Below are positions 1 to 5,406 of a DNA stretch of 7,382 nucleotides, piece after piece. The notes beneath the pieces were generated by a model. That model searched no databases, was not told where the DNA came from, and worked only from the letters and a program-made list of their open reading frames with translations. This stretch comes from Actinomycetota bacterium (GTDB lineage Bacteria; Actinomycetota; Actinomycetes; S36-B12): positions 1 through 7,382 of the forward strand of contig JAPLBU010000054.1 of NCBI GenBank assembly GCA_026392575.1, read 5' to 3'. Every line of letters starts with the position of its first letter. Within the stretch, counting starts at the first letter, position 1. The translations under genes were made by a program, and so were the position numbers.

Positions 1-110
1 CGCTGCTCGTGCCCGCGGCCTCCGTCCGGCTAGACGCGTACCCGGTCACCACCGCCGTCAACAGCGTGCGCAACAACGGCCCGGAACTGCTCGAGGCCGT
101 CGCGGAATGA
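1..110 (+). CDS. SRAP family protein (YedK/HMCES-like), C-terminal end only
   Basis: Only the last 35 codons are present; the gene begins before the window. The visible tail reads, in part, YPVTTAVNSVRNNGPELLE and stops at TGA 108-110. A Pro-Val-(S/T)-Thr-x-Val-Asn-x-Val-Arg-Asn-(D/N)-Gly-Pro-Glu-Leu run is how I remember the end of the SRAP domain, whose members crosslink to abasic sites in single-stranded DNA. The catalytic N-terminal Cys and other active-site residues lie outside the window, so the call rests on this tail and on context: in Mycobacterium tuberculosis an SRAP gene (Rv3226c) lies close to sigH. The stop codon overlaps the -35 box of the sigma factor promoter, so the two genes are packed tightly but need not be co-transcribed. 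Another family with a similar tail cannot be excluded. Confidence 0.6.
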   Translation, partial: LLVPAASVRLDAYPVTTAVNSVRNNGPELLEAVAE

Positions 111-129
111 ACTCGGCAGGGGCAGTGTT
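104..129 (+). promoter_or_regulatory. SigR/SigH-type autoregulatory promoter
   Basis: GGAAT (104-108), an 18-nt spacer (109-126) and GTT (127-129) match the GGAAT-N18-GTT consensus recognised by Streptomyces SigR and the very similar mycobacterial SigH consensus. It lies directly upstream of a SigR/SigH-family gene, as expected for positive autoregulation. The -35 box overlaps the stop codon of the preceding gene. A start of transcription about 6-8 nt after GTT would be near 135-138, giving a leader of about 80 nt to the ATG at 220. The match is seen in the sequence; activity is inferred. Confidence 0.8.
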
Positions 130-205
130 GTGCCAGTCGTGCGCCTCATCGCCGCCACCGAGGGTGGCCTGCCTGCCCTCGGCCTGCCGATCGGGGGAGT
201 CGGGC

Positions 206-211
206 TAGGCT
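206..211 (+). promoter_or_regulatory. Possible housekeeping -10 box for a short-leader sigR transcript
   Basis: TAGGCT fits the actinobacterial TANNNT -10 pattern and ends 8 nt before the ATG at 220. That spacing would give a leaderless or near-leaderless mRNA, which would also explain why no good Shine-Dalgarno sequence precedes this ATG. I see no convincing -35 box. Streptomyces sigR also has a constitutive promoter besides the SigR-dependent one. Six-base matches are common, so this is weak. Confidence 0.3.
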
Positions 212-219
212 CGACGACG

Positions 220-849
220 ATGACTGACGATGTCGTGGCCGAGATCGCGTTGGAGTCCGCCGAGGAGCGGACCCTGCGTTTTGAGCGCGATGCCATGCAG
301 TACCTCGACCAGCTCTACGGCGCGGCGATGCGCATGACCCGCAACCCCGCCGATGCCGAGGACCTCGTCCAGGAGACCTACTTGAAGGCCTTCGCCGCCT
401 TCGGATCGTTCACCGACGGAACGAACCTCAAGGCGTGGCTGTTCCGGATTCTCACCAACACGTACATCAACATCTATCGCAAGAAGCAGCGCCAGCCGTA
501 CCTGACCGGCACCGATGACCTCACCGACGGGCAGCTCCACGACGCGGAGAGTCACACCCCTCGGGGACTGCGATCGGCCGAGGCGGAGGCACTCGACCGA
601 CTGGCCGACACCGATGTCGTCGAGGCGCTCGCTGCCGTGCCGGAGGATTTCCGGATGGCCGTCTATCTGGCAGACGTCGAGGGGTTCTCCTACAAGGAGA
701 TCGCCGAGATCATGCAGACCCCAGTGGGCACAGTGATGTCCCGTCTGCACCGTGGGCGCAAGCTGCTCCGCGAGCTGCTCGAGGACTACGCCATCGAGCG
801 TGGTCTGATTCCCGCTGCCGTGGCGGCCGACGGGGGTGACGAGTCATGA
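220..849 (+). CDS. sigR: ECF RNA polymerase sigma factor, SigR/SigH family (thiol-oxidative stress)
   Basis: Directs RNA polymerase to thiol-oxidative and heat stress promoters; its family is held inactive by a redox-sensitive zinc anti-sigma factor. The product is 209 aa from ATG 220. Sigma region 2 spans about residues 21-92, with a region 2.2 core at NPADAEDLVQETYLKAF (42-58) and the DNA-melting and -10 segment at about 69-92. Sigma region 4 spans about 133-188, with its helix-turn-helix around FSYKEIAEIMQTPVGTVMSRL. The FERDAMQYLDQLYGAAMRMT segment is typical of SigR/SigH proteins. ATG 220 was chosen because family members usually begin about 20 residues before FERDA. The frame is open further upstream, with GTG codons at 130 and 139, so an extended isoform is possible. 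The gene overlaps the anti-sigma gene by 4 nt (ATGA), implying translational coupling. Mycobacterial orthologues are called sigH. Confidence 0.93.
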   Translation: MTDDVVAEIALESAEERTLRFERDAMQYLDQLYGAAMRMTRNPADAEDLVQETYLKAFAAFGSFTDGTNLKAWLFRILTNTYINIYRKKQRQPYLTGTDDLTDGQLHDAESHTPRGLRSAEAEALDRLADTDVVEALAAVPEDFRMAVYLADVEGFSYKEIAEIMQTPVGTVMSRLHRGRKLLRELLEDYAIERGLIPAAVAADGGDES

Positions 850-1127
850 GTTGCGGAAACCCGCACGCGACCGATTGCGTCGAGGTCCTGGCACTCGTCT
901 ACGCCTTCCTCGACGGCGAGGTCGACGACACCGATCGTGCACGCATCGCTCAGCACCTCGACGAGTGCTCGCCGTGTCTTCGCCAGTACGGCCTCGAGCA
1001 GGCGGTCAAGTCCCTCGTGCACCGATCCTGCGCGTGTGAGCAGGCCCCCGACCGCCTGCGGATCCAGATCGTCACCAGAATCCGCCAGATCTCCATCACG
1101 TATCGCTCGTCCGGTCCAGCCGACTAG
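846..1127 (+). CDS. rsrA: Zinc-binding redox-sensing anti-sigma factor (RsrA/RshA family)
   Basis: Binds the preceding sigma factor in the reduced, zinc-loaded state and releases it when cysteines form disulfides. At 93 aa the length is typical. The ZAS motif His-x3-Cys-x2-Cys is present as HLDECSPC, with H37, C41 and C44 at the same positions as in Streptomyces RsrA. The N-terminus MSCGNPHATDC supplies C3, H7 and C11; C3 and C11 also match RsrA. YGLEQAVKSLVHR (48-60) is family-typical. A further pair, C62 and C64 (Cys-Ala-Cys), sits where Streptomyces RsrA has adjacent cysteines at 61 and 62. The ATG overlaps the sigma gene's TGA (ATGA, 846-849), so equimolar coupled synthesis is likely. It stops at TAG 1125-1127, inside the first copy of a 12-bp direct repeat. 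Confidence 0.92.
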   Translation: MSCGNPHATDCVEVLALVYAFLDGEVDDTDRARIAQHLDECSPCLRQYGLEQAVKSLVHRSCACEQAPDRLRIQIVTRIRQISITYRSSGPAD

Positions 1128-1145
1128 CCTGCACCGACTAGCCTG
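1120..1145 (+). repeat. Two direct copies of CCGACTAGCCTG between rsrA and the biotinyl gene
   Basis: CCGACTAGCCTG occurs at 1120-1131 and again at 1134-1145, separated by two bases (14-bp period). The first copy contains the rsrA stop codon. Each copy contains TAGCCT (1125-1130 and 1139-1144), which fits TANNNT, so one may act as a -10 box for the biotinyl gene; no good -35 is visible. It could equally be a simple local duplication. Confidence 0.6.
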
Positions 1146-1156
1146 AGCAACTCAGG
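1142..1156 (+). other. Short perfect hairpin before the biotinyl gene
   Basis: CCTGAG (1142-1147), loop CAA, CTCAGG (1151-1156) form a perfect 6-bp stem ending 7 nt before the GGGAG ribosome binding site (1164-1168) of the next gene. No T-run follows and the stem is short, so it is a poor terminator; it might be an operator half-site pair or a 5'-leader or mRNA-processing structure. It overlaps the second direct repeat. Confidence 0.4.
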
Positions 1157-1173
1157 GCGATCAGGGAGAAGAC

Positions 1174-1389
1174 GTGGAGCAGACGCTGCGGGCCGAGATG
1201 GTGGCCTCCGTGCACTCAGTGATTGCACAGGTGGGCGACGAGGTCGTTGTCGGCGACACCATTGTGATCCTGGAGTCCATGAAAATGGAGATCCCAGTCA
1301 TCGTGGAGATCCCGGGCACCGTCACCGAGATCAGCGTGGCCCCGGGCGATGTCGTCCGCGAGGGCGACGTCATCGCGATCCTCCTCTGA
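1174..1389 (+). CDS. Stand-alone biotin/lipoyl carrier-domain protein (TB7.3-like)
   Basis: A 71-aa protein that is entirely one biotinyl/lipoyl attachment domain. The ESMKM motif (34-38) places the modifiable lysine at K37, at the hairpin tip expected for biotinylation by BirA; Met on both sides of Lys is the biotin rather than the lipoate signature. The second half (VIVEIPGTVTEISVAPGDVV, then EGDVIAIL) is the usual second beta-repeat with its Gly-Asp turn. The GTG start at 1174 follows GGGAG (1164-1168) at 5 nt. M. tuberculosis has an equivalent protein, TB7.3 (Rv3221c), next to rshA/sigH. The partner enzyme is not in the window, and it lacks the long N-terminal region of acetyl-CoA carboxylase BCCP, so a carboxylase role is only inferred. 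It may be transcribed with sigR-rsrA. Confidence 0.9.
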   Translation: MEQTLRAEMVASVHSVIAQVGDEVVVGDTIVILESMKMEIPVIVEIPGTVTEISVAPGDVVREGDVIAILL

Positions 1390-1390
1390 C

Positions 1391-1894
1391 CTACGCGTAT
1401 GGCACGGCCCGTCGGAAGGCCAGCAGGTTCACTCCCTCGCGCGGACTCCAGTCCCGTTCGGGCAAACGGGTGAAGCCCAGTTGCTCGTAGAACTTATGCG
1501 CGCCGTGGTTGCGGTCGATGACGCAGATGACGTGCGCGGGCGCACCGTTCTCCCTGGCCCACTGCTCGCAGGCCGCGACGAGTGCCTCGCCCACGCCCGT
1601 GCGCCAGGCCGTCGGGGCGACGGCGAGGAACCGGAACTCCGACTCACCATCGCGGCCCACCTCGGCGAACGTGGTTCCGCTCGGGCAGATGGTGACGGTG
1701 CCGACGATCGCCCCGTCTCGCTCGGCGACGAGGACCTTCGCCTGCGCATCGCGGGCGCGGGCATCGCGCAGTGTGACCGTGTAGGGGTCTGACGGATCCA
1801 GATGTCCTGCCGTCGCGTAGGAATCGACGCAGAGCTCGCCGATCAGGTCGAAGTCGGGCTCTGCTGCGGGTCGGACGACGAGGGGACTGGGCAC
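1391..1894 (-). CDS. GNAT family N-acetyltransferase
   Basis: Transfers an acyl group, usually acetyl from acetyl-CoA, to an amine; the substrate cannot be read from sequence. The product is 167 aa from a GTG at 1894, with AGGGA about 10 nt upstream. Visible elements are the N-terminal strand LVVRPAAEPDFDLI (5-18), strand pair KVLVAERDGAIVGTVTIC (53-70), motif A FRFLAVAPTAWRTGVGEAL (87-105) with the R-x-G-x-G/A pyrophosphate-binding loop as RTGVGEA, and motif B NHGAHKFYEQLGF (129-141), whose Tyr is the common general acid. It follows the TetR gene on the minus strand by 43 bp, so the two may share a transcript. Its stop lies one base from the convergent biotinyl gene's stop, leaving no room for a terminator between them. 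Confidence 0.88.
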   Translation of the reverse strand: MPSPLVVRPAAEPDFDLIGELCVDSYATAGHLDPSDPYTVTLRDARARDAQAKVLVAERDGAIVGTVTICPSGTTFAEVGRDGESEFRFLAVAPTAWRTGVGEALVAACEQWARENGAPAHVICVIDRNHGAHKFYEQLGFTRLPERDWSPREGVNLLAFRRAVPYA

Positions 1895-1937
1895 CGGCCA
1901 ACTATCCCTGACGTGCTCCAGTGGGACGGCATGCGGG

Positions 1938-2588
1938 TCAGCTCGCCTCCGCGTACGAGGTCACGGCGTCGATGAAGGCGTCCATGCCGAGAGCGAAGCC
2001 GTCGTCGTCGATGTGGCGCCGCCGAGAGTGGCGAAGGGCCTGGGCGAGAGTCGGGTAGCTCGATCGGTAGGTCGCGCTGCGGCCCACGAAGCCTTCGGCG
2101 AAGGGCTCGATCGCGGATCCGAGGGCGATGCTGTCAAGAAGCGCCATCAGCGGCATGACCCGGTCGGTCGGTACACCGGCTCGCACCAGACAGGCGGCCA
2201 CGGCTTCGTACACGGTGAGCGCATGGCCGGAGTTGATCGGCAGGGCGATGATCAACGTGGTCGCGACCGGGTGTCGCCCGTATGCCGCTCGGTAAAGGTG
2301 GCCGAACTGTCTCAAACCGGTCAGTGGATCAGCTGCCTCAAGGACGGACAGGTCAATGGAGGCGTTGATGCGCTCGTGAACCAGGTCCATGACATCGTCG
2401 ATACCGCTCACGTGCGCGTATAGGGATGGTGCCTGGACACCAAGCGCGCTCCCCAGACTGCGCATGGTCAGCGCCGACTCGTCGGATGCACCGTCGAGGA
2501 TGAGCAGCGCCGCCTCACCGATCCGGTCACGCGTCACGCCGGGACGCGCCTGTGTGCGCGCGACGGCAGCGTTACGTACGGGGGGCAT
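1938..2588 (-). CDS. TetR/AcrR family transcriptional regulator
   Basis: A 216-aa one-component regulator: N-terminal helix-turn-helix, C-terminal ligand and dimerisation domain. The DNA-binding domain spans about residues 18-66. Helices 2-3 read LTMRSLGSALGVQAPSLYAHV (40-60), with the TetR-typical Leu-Gly-Val-x-x-x-Ser-Leu-Tyr-x-His-Val ending. The C-terminal 140 residues are helical, with hydrophobic runs such as TLIIALPI and MPLMALLDSIALGSAI that could line a ligand pocket. ATG 2588 was chosen over ATG 2600 because AGGAG (minus strand, 2597-2593) lies 4 nt before 2588, while nothing like it precedes 2600. It is divergent from the polyamine transporter with a 126-bp shared intergenic region, so repression of that operon, and of itself, is the obvious hypothesis. 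The ligand is unknown. Confidence 0.9.
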   Translation of the reverse strand: MPPVRNAAVARTQARPGVTRDRIGEAALLILDGASDESALTMRSLGSALGVQAPSLYAHVSGIDDVMDLVHERINASIDLSVLEAADPLTGLRQFGHLYRAAYGRHPVATTLIIALPINSGHALTVYEAVAACLVRAGVPTDRVMPLMALLDSIALGSAIEPFAEGFVGRSATYRSSYPTLAQALRHSRRRHIDDDGFALGMDAFIDAVTSYAEAS

Positions 2589-2592
2589 AAAA

Positions 2593-2597
2593 CTCCT
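2593..2597 (-). promoter_or_regulatory. Ribosome binding site fixing the TetR gene start
   Basis: Minus-strand AGGAG (GAGGAG if extended to 2598) sits 4 nt upstream of ATG 2588. It overlaps the alternative ATG at 2600-2598, arguing against that longer start. Confidence 0.65.
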
Positions 2598-2643
2598 CAT
2601 AAGGGACAGTTCGAGGATTCAGGTCACAAATGCGTAAAAGGCC

Positions 2644-2673
2644 TTCCCAGACCCTTCCTAACGTTGTTAGTCT
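2644..2673 (+). promoter_or_regulatory. Candidate promoter of the pot operon
   Basis: TTCCCA (2644-2649), an 18-nt spacer and TAGTCT (2668-2673) give a plausible SigA-type promoter (4/6 match to TTGACA; -10 fits TANNNT). Initiation near 2680 would leave a leader of about 35 nt containing the potA ribosome binding site. The palindrome at 2658-2670 overlaps the -10 box. It was predicted by eye and alternatives exist. Confidence 0.35.
2658..2670. promoter_or_regulatory. Palindrome CTAAC-N3-GTTAG, candidate TetR operator
   Basis: CTAAC (2658-2662), GTT spacer, GTTAG (2666-2670) form a perfect inverted repeat in the TetR-pot divergent intergenic region. Arms do not extend further. Size and position suit a TetR-family dimer site blocking the predicted potA -10, but it is at the short end for this family, so it may be only the core of a longer imperfect site. 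Confidence 0.4.
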
Positions 2674-2714
2674 GCGACCCTTCGACGACCCCGTCAAGCA
2701 CTTCTGGAGGATGC

Positions 2715-3643
2715 GTGGCATCTGGACCCGCGTTGACCATCGCCAACGTCACCAAGGCCTTCGCAACGCCTGAAGGTGGCGAGATCCGGGCGCTCGACGA
2801 TGTGAGTCTCGAGGTTGCAGACGGTTCGTTCATCGTCCTGCTGGGTCCCTCTGGATGTGGGAAGACCACGCTGCTTCGTTGCATCGCCGGGCTCGAGACA
2901 CCTGACGCGGGTGAGATCCGACTCCGCGGCGATCGGATCGATCACGTTCCGGTGTGGAAGCGACGCGTCAACACTGTGTTCCAGTCCTATGCGCTGTTCC
3001 CGCACATGACGGTGGCCCAGAACATCGCCTTCGGTCTCCAGATGGACAAGGTCGCCAAGGGTGACATCGACCGTCGTGTGGGGGAGTCCCTCGACATGGT
3101 GCGGCTGTCCGGACTCGGATCTCGCAAGCCGTCGCAGCTGTCAGGCGGCCAGCAGCAGCGAGTGGCATTGGCGCGTGCGTTGGCCAAGGATCCGGAGGTC
3201 CTGCTGCTCGACGAGCCGCTCTCCGCACTTGACCTGAAGCTGCGACGAGGGATGCAGTCGGAGCTCAAGCGTCTGCAGCGCGAGACGTCGATCACGTTCG
3301 TCCTCGTGACGCATGATCAGGGCGAGGCGATGGCGATGGGCGACCAGGTCGCTGTGTTCGACTCAGGACGGATCGTGCAGTTCGGCAGTCCCGAGGAGGT
3401 CTACCTGCGTCCGCGGACCGCCTTCGTCGCGGACTTCATCGGCGAGGCCAATCTCGTGAGCGCGCAGCGCGACGGCGGTGCGCTGTCCATCGACGGGCCG
3501 GTGACATTCACGTCGATGTCGAACTCGGGCCCAATCGGCTCACCGTTCGGATGCCGTCCCATGGAGCGCGGCCACCGGGCGTGGGTGCACGGGTGCACCC
3601 GGTCTTCCTTCCACAATCGCTGCGAGTGCTGGCCGACGCGTGA
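2715..3643 (+). CDS. potA: Polyamine ABC transporter ATPase, with C-terminal frame break
   Basis: ATP-binding subunit of a spermidine/putrescine-type importer. Starts at GTG 2715, 4 nt after GGAGG (2706-2710). The nucleotide-binding domain is complete: Walker A GPSGCGKT (44-51), Q-loop Q90, signature LSGGQQQ (142-148), Walker B VLLLDEP (162-168), H-loop H200. After FIGEANLVSAQRDGGALSID (241-260) the frame becomes non-TOBE-like and would run on to 3857, 218 nt into potB. Codons starting at 3509, in the frame beginning one base earlier, instead encode a TOBE-like end (VDVELGPNRLTVRM... LRVLADA) stopping at TGA 3641-3643. That stop overlaps the potB GTG as GTGA, so this is probably the ancestral end. 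The rebuilt protein is about 309 aa against the usual 350-380, suggesting an internal deletion near 3490-3510 rather than one lost base. The ATPase core may still work; an assembly error is possible. Confidence 0.85.
3583..3598 (+). repeat. Tandem 8-bp repeat GGGTGCAC x2 within the potA 3' region
   Basis: GGGTGCAC at 3583-3590 is repeated directly at 3591-3598. A unit of 8 is not a multiple of three, and gain of one unit would produce the same frame change seen in potA. In the TOBE-like frame the repeat encodes part of GVGARVHP, which fits the family's Pro-Gly-x-x-Val pattern, so I think the repeat is native and the break lies upstream, but slippage here remains an alternative. Confidence 0.6.
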
Positions 3644-4587
3644 CAACTCAGGAGAAGGCGCCCAAGAGCGTCGAGGCGCGCACTGCGGGACAGGGTTCCT
3701 GGTGGGTCGGGATCCCCGGCATCGCCTACCTCGTCGCGCTGGTTCTCGGCCCGATGATCATCATCGTCATCTACTCGTTCCTCAGCCGCGCGAAGTTCGG
3801 CGTCGGCGTCAAGTGGTCGTTCAGTTTCACCCCGTACCTGGATCTGGTATTCGGTGAGTCGCTGGCCGGGGGACGGTCCTTTGATCCGACCTACCTCGAG
3901 ATCATTGCCAACTCTTTCTGGTACTCCCTGATCACCAGCGCAGCGTGCCTCGTGCTCTCCATCCCGATCGCCATCTGGATGGCCACTCGACCCGAGCACC
4001 GACGCACGGCCCTGGTGTTCCTCGTCACCATCCCGTTCTGGACAAGCCTGCTGATCCGGACCTATTCGTTCATCATCATCCTGAACGACAATGGCCCTAT
4101 CAACGGGACACTGCAGTTCCTGCACGTGATCCAATCGCCGATCGGGATGCTCTACACCCCGTTCGCGACGGTCATGGGGCTCGTTTACACCTTCCTGCCG
4201 TTCATGATCCTGCCGATCTATGCGAGTGCCGAGCGATTCGACTTCCGGCTCGCAGAGGCTGCTTACGACCTCGGAGCCAACCGCTGGACCGTCCTGACGC
4301 GGATCGTGCTCCCGTCGGTGAAACCAGGGATCGTGGCCGGCATGCTGCTCGTCTTCATCCCGGCCCTCGGCTCGTTCCTGGCTCCGGAGCTCCTCGGCGG
4401 CGGCAAGACGTCGATGATCGCCAACGTCATCGCCGCGCAGTTCGGGGCGTCGCGAAACTGGCCCTTCGGCGCGGCGCTGTCCGTTCTGCTGCTCGTCATC
4501 ACCATGCTGATCCTTGTCGGATTCGCGGTCGTGGCCCGCCGGACGGCGAAGGCGTCGGGCAGCTCGAGCTGGGACTCGCTGCTGTGA
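3640..4587 (+). CDS. potB: Polyamine ABC transporter permease, PotB type
   Basis: One of two inner-membrane permeases of the importer, 315 aa. Hydrophobic segments suggest six membrane spans at about 23-47, 92-115, 122-147, 172-195, 229-252 and 278-299. The cytoplasmic EAA loop, which docks to the ATPase, reads EAAYDLGANRWTVLTRIVLP (206-225) and has the invariant Gly. TSLLIRTYSF and AEAAYDLGA are typical of the PotB/PotH group. GTG 3640 was chosen because it overlaps the ancestral potA stop by 4 nt (GTGA) and no upstream start is plausible; with no good Shine-Dalgarno sequence, translation probably relies on coupling to potA termination. The potA frame break would therefore weaken its expression. 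Its TGA overlaps the potC GTG in the same way. Confidence 0.93.
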   Translation: MTTQEKAPKSVEARTAGQGSWWVGIPGIAYLVALVLGPMIIIVIYSFLSRAKFGVGVKWSFSFTPYLDLVFGESLAGGRSFDPTYLEIIANSFWYSLITSAACLVLSIPIAIWMATRPEHRRTALVFLVTIPFWTSLLIRTYSFIIILNDNGPINGTLQFLHVIQSPIGMLYTPFATVMGLVYTFLPFMILPIYASAERFDFRLAEAAYDLGANRWTVLTRIVLPSVKPGIVAGMLLVFIPALGSFLAPELLGGGKTSMIANVIAAQFGASRNWPFGAALSVLLLVITMLILVGFAVVARRTAKASGSSSWDSLL

Positions 4588-5402
4588 GCGCGCGGACGAA
4601 GCCCGTACGGGTCAAGGGCACGGGCGAGGCCCTGCGCGACTTCCCGACCTTCAAGGTGATCTCGTACCTCGTCTTCGCCTTCCTGTACTTGCCGCTTGTC
4701 TTCGTGGTGGCCTACTCGTTCAACAGCAACCGCGTTGTCACGGTCTGGAAGGGCTTCACCTTCGACTGGTACATCAACGTGCTCACAAACCACGACATCC
4801 AGCGCGCCCTGACAAACTCACTGCGCGTCGCGCTCGTGGCGACCGTGGTGTCCGTGATCATCGCGACGGGGCTGGCCATCGGCCTGCTGCGGATGCACCG
4901 CGCCGGGCGCACCTTCGCTTGGGCCCTGATCGGTGCGCCACTCATCATCCCCGAGATCGTCTTCGCCATCGGCACGCTGGCGCTCTTCGTGCAGGTCAAG
5001 GTCCCCCTTGGCATCAACGCGATCACGCTCGCGCACATCGCCTTCTGCATCCCGTTCGCCCTGCTTCCGATCCGGGCCCGACTGCGCGGTGTCGATATCG
5101 CCGTGTACGAGGCGGCAGCAGACCTTGGGGCCAACGAGTGGGTGATCTTCCGACGGATCACGCTGCCCCTTCTGATGCCGGGAGTCGTTGCTGGCGCATT
5201 GCTGGCCTTCATCATCAGCCTCGACGACTTCATCGTCAGCTTCTTCCTTGCCGGTCCGGGTGGAACGACCCTGCCCGTCTACATCTTCGGCATGATCCGC
5301 AATGCGATCACGCCGGGAGTCAATGCGCTGTCCACCATGCTGCTCGCGGTCAGCATCATCATCGTCACGGTCTCGTATCTCCTAACAAGAAAGAAGAGGT
5401 AA
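4584..5402 (+). CDS. potC: Polyamine ABC transporter permease, PotC type
   Basis: The second permease, 272 aa, pairing with PotB. Predicted spans lie at about 24-46, 80-103, 111-137, 148-165, 198-220 and 249-268. The EAA loop EAAADLGANEWVIFRRITLP (176-195) contacts the ATPase. FIISLDDFIVSFFLAGPG (209-226) and TTLPVYIFGMIR are strongly PotC/PotI-like. The GTG start at 4584 overlaps the potB stop (GTGA, 4584-4587), again with weak Shine-Dalgarno, so coupling is likely. The frame is open far upstream through potB, but that reading (Arg/Pro/His-rich) is not protein-like, which excludes the longer start. The stop TAA (5400-5402) shares its T with the potD ribosome binding site. Confidence 0.93.
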   Translation: MSARTKPVRVKGTGEALRDFPTFKVISYLVFAFLYLPLVFVVAYSFNSNRVVTVWKGFTFDWYINVLTNHDIQRALTNSLRVALVATVVSVIIATGLAIGLLRMHRAGRTFAWALIGAPLIIPEIVFAIGTLALFVQVKVPLGINAITLAHIAFCIPFALLPIRARLRGVDIAVYEAAADLGANEWVIFRRITLPLLMPGVVAGALLAFIISLDDFIVSFFLAGPGGTTLPVYIFGMIRNAITPGVNALSTMLLAVSIIIVTVSYLLTRKKR

Positions 5403-5406
5403 CAGC

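Noticed and set aside
83..108. Second SigR-type promoter beginning at GGAAC (83-87)
   Set aside because: The triplet 18 nt downstream is AAT, not GTT.
2638..2645. AAGGCCTT palindrome in the TetR-pot intergenic region
   Set aside because: An 8-bp self-complementary site is expected by chance and does not overlap a convincing promoter element as the CTAAC-N3-GTTAG repeat does.
2711..2713. ATG at 2711 as the potA start
   Set aside because: It is in a different frame from the ATPase domain.
2664..2714. Longer potA start at 2664
   Set aside because: It would begin inside the palindrome and predicted promoter with no ribosome binding site; GTG 2715 has GGAGG just upstream and begins at the conserved ATPase N-terminus.
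3480..3530. Programmed -1 ribosomal frameshift in potA
   Set aside because: No X-XXY-YYZ slippery heptamer or clear downstream stem was found near the switch, and part of the TOBE region appears missing, which a recoding event would not explain.
3945..4583. Upstream extension of the potC frame through potB
   Set aside because: The translation is Arg/Pro/His-rich and unlike a permease; the PotB frame is the clear coding frame here and potC starts at the GTGA overlap.
4263..5233. Minus-strand open frames opposite potB and potC
   Set aside because: They lack recognisable motifs and lie over highly conserved permease coding sequence.
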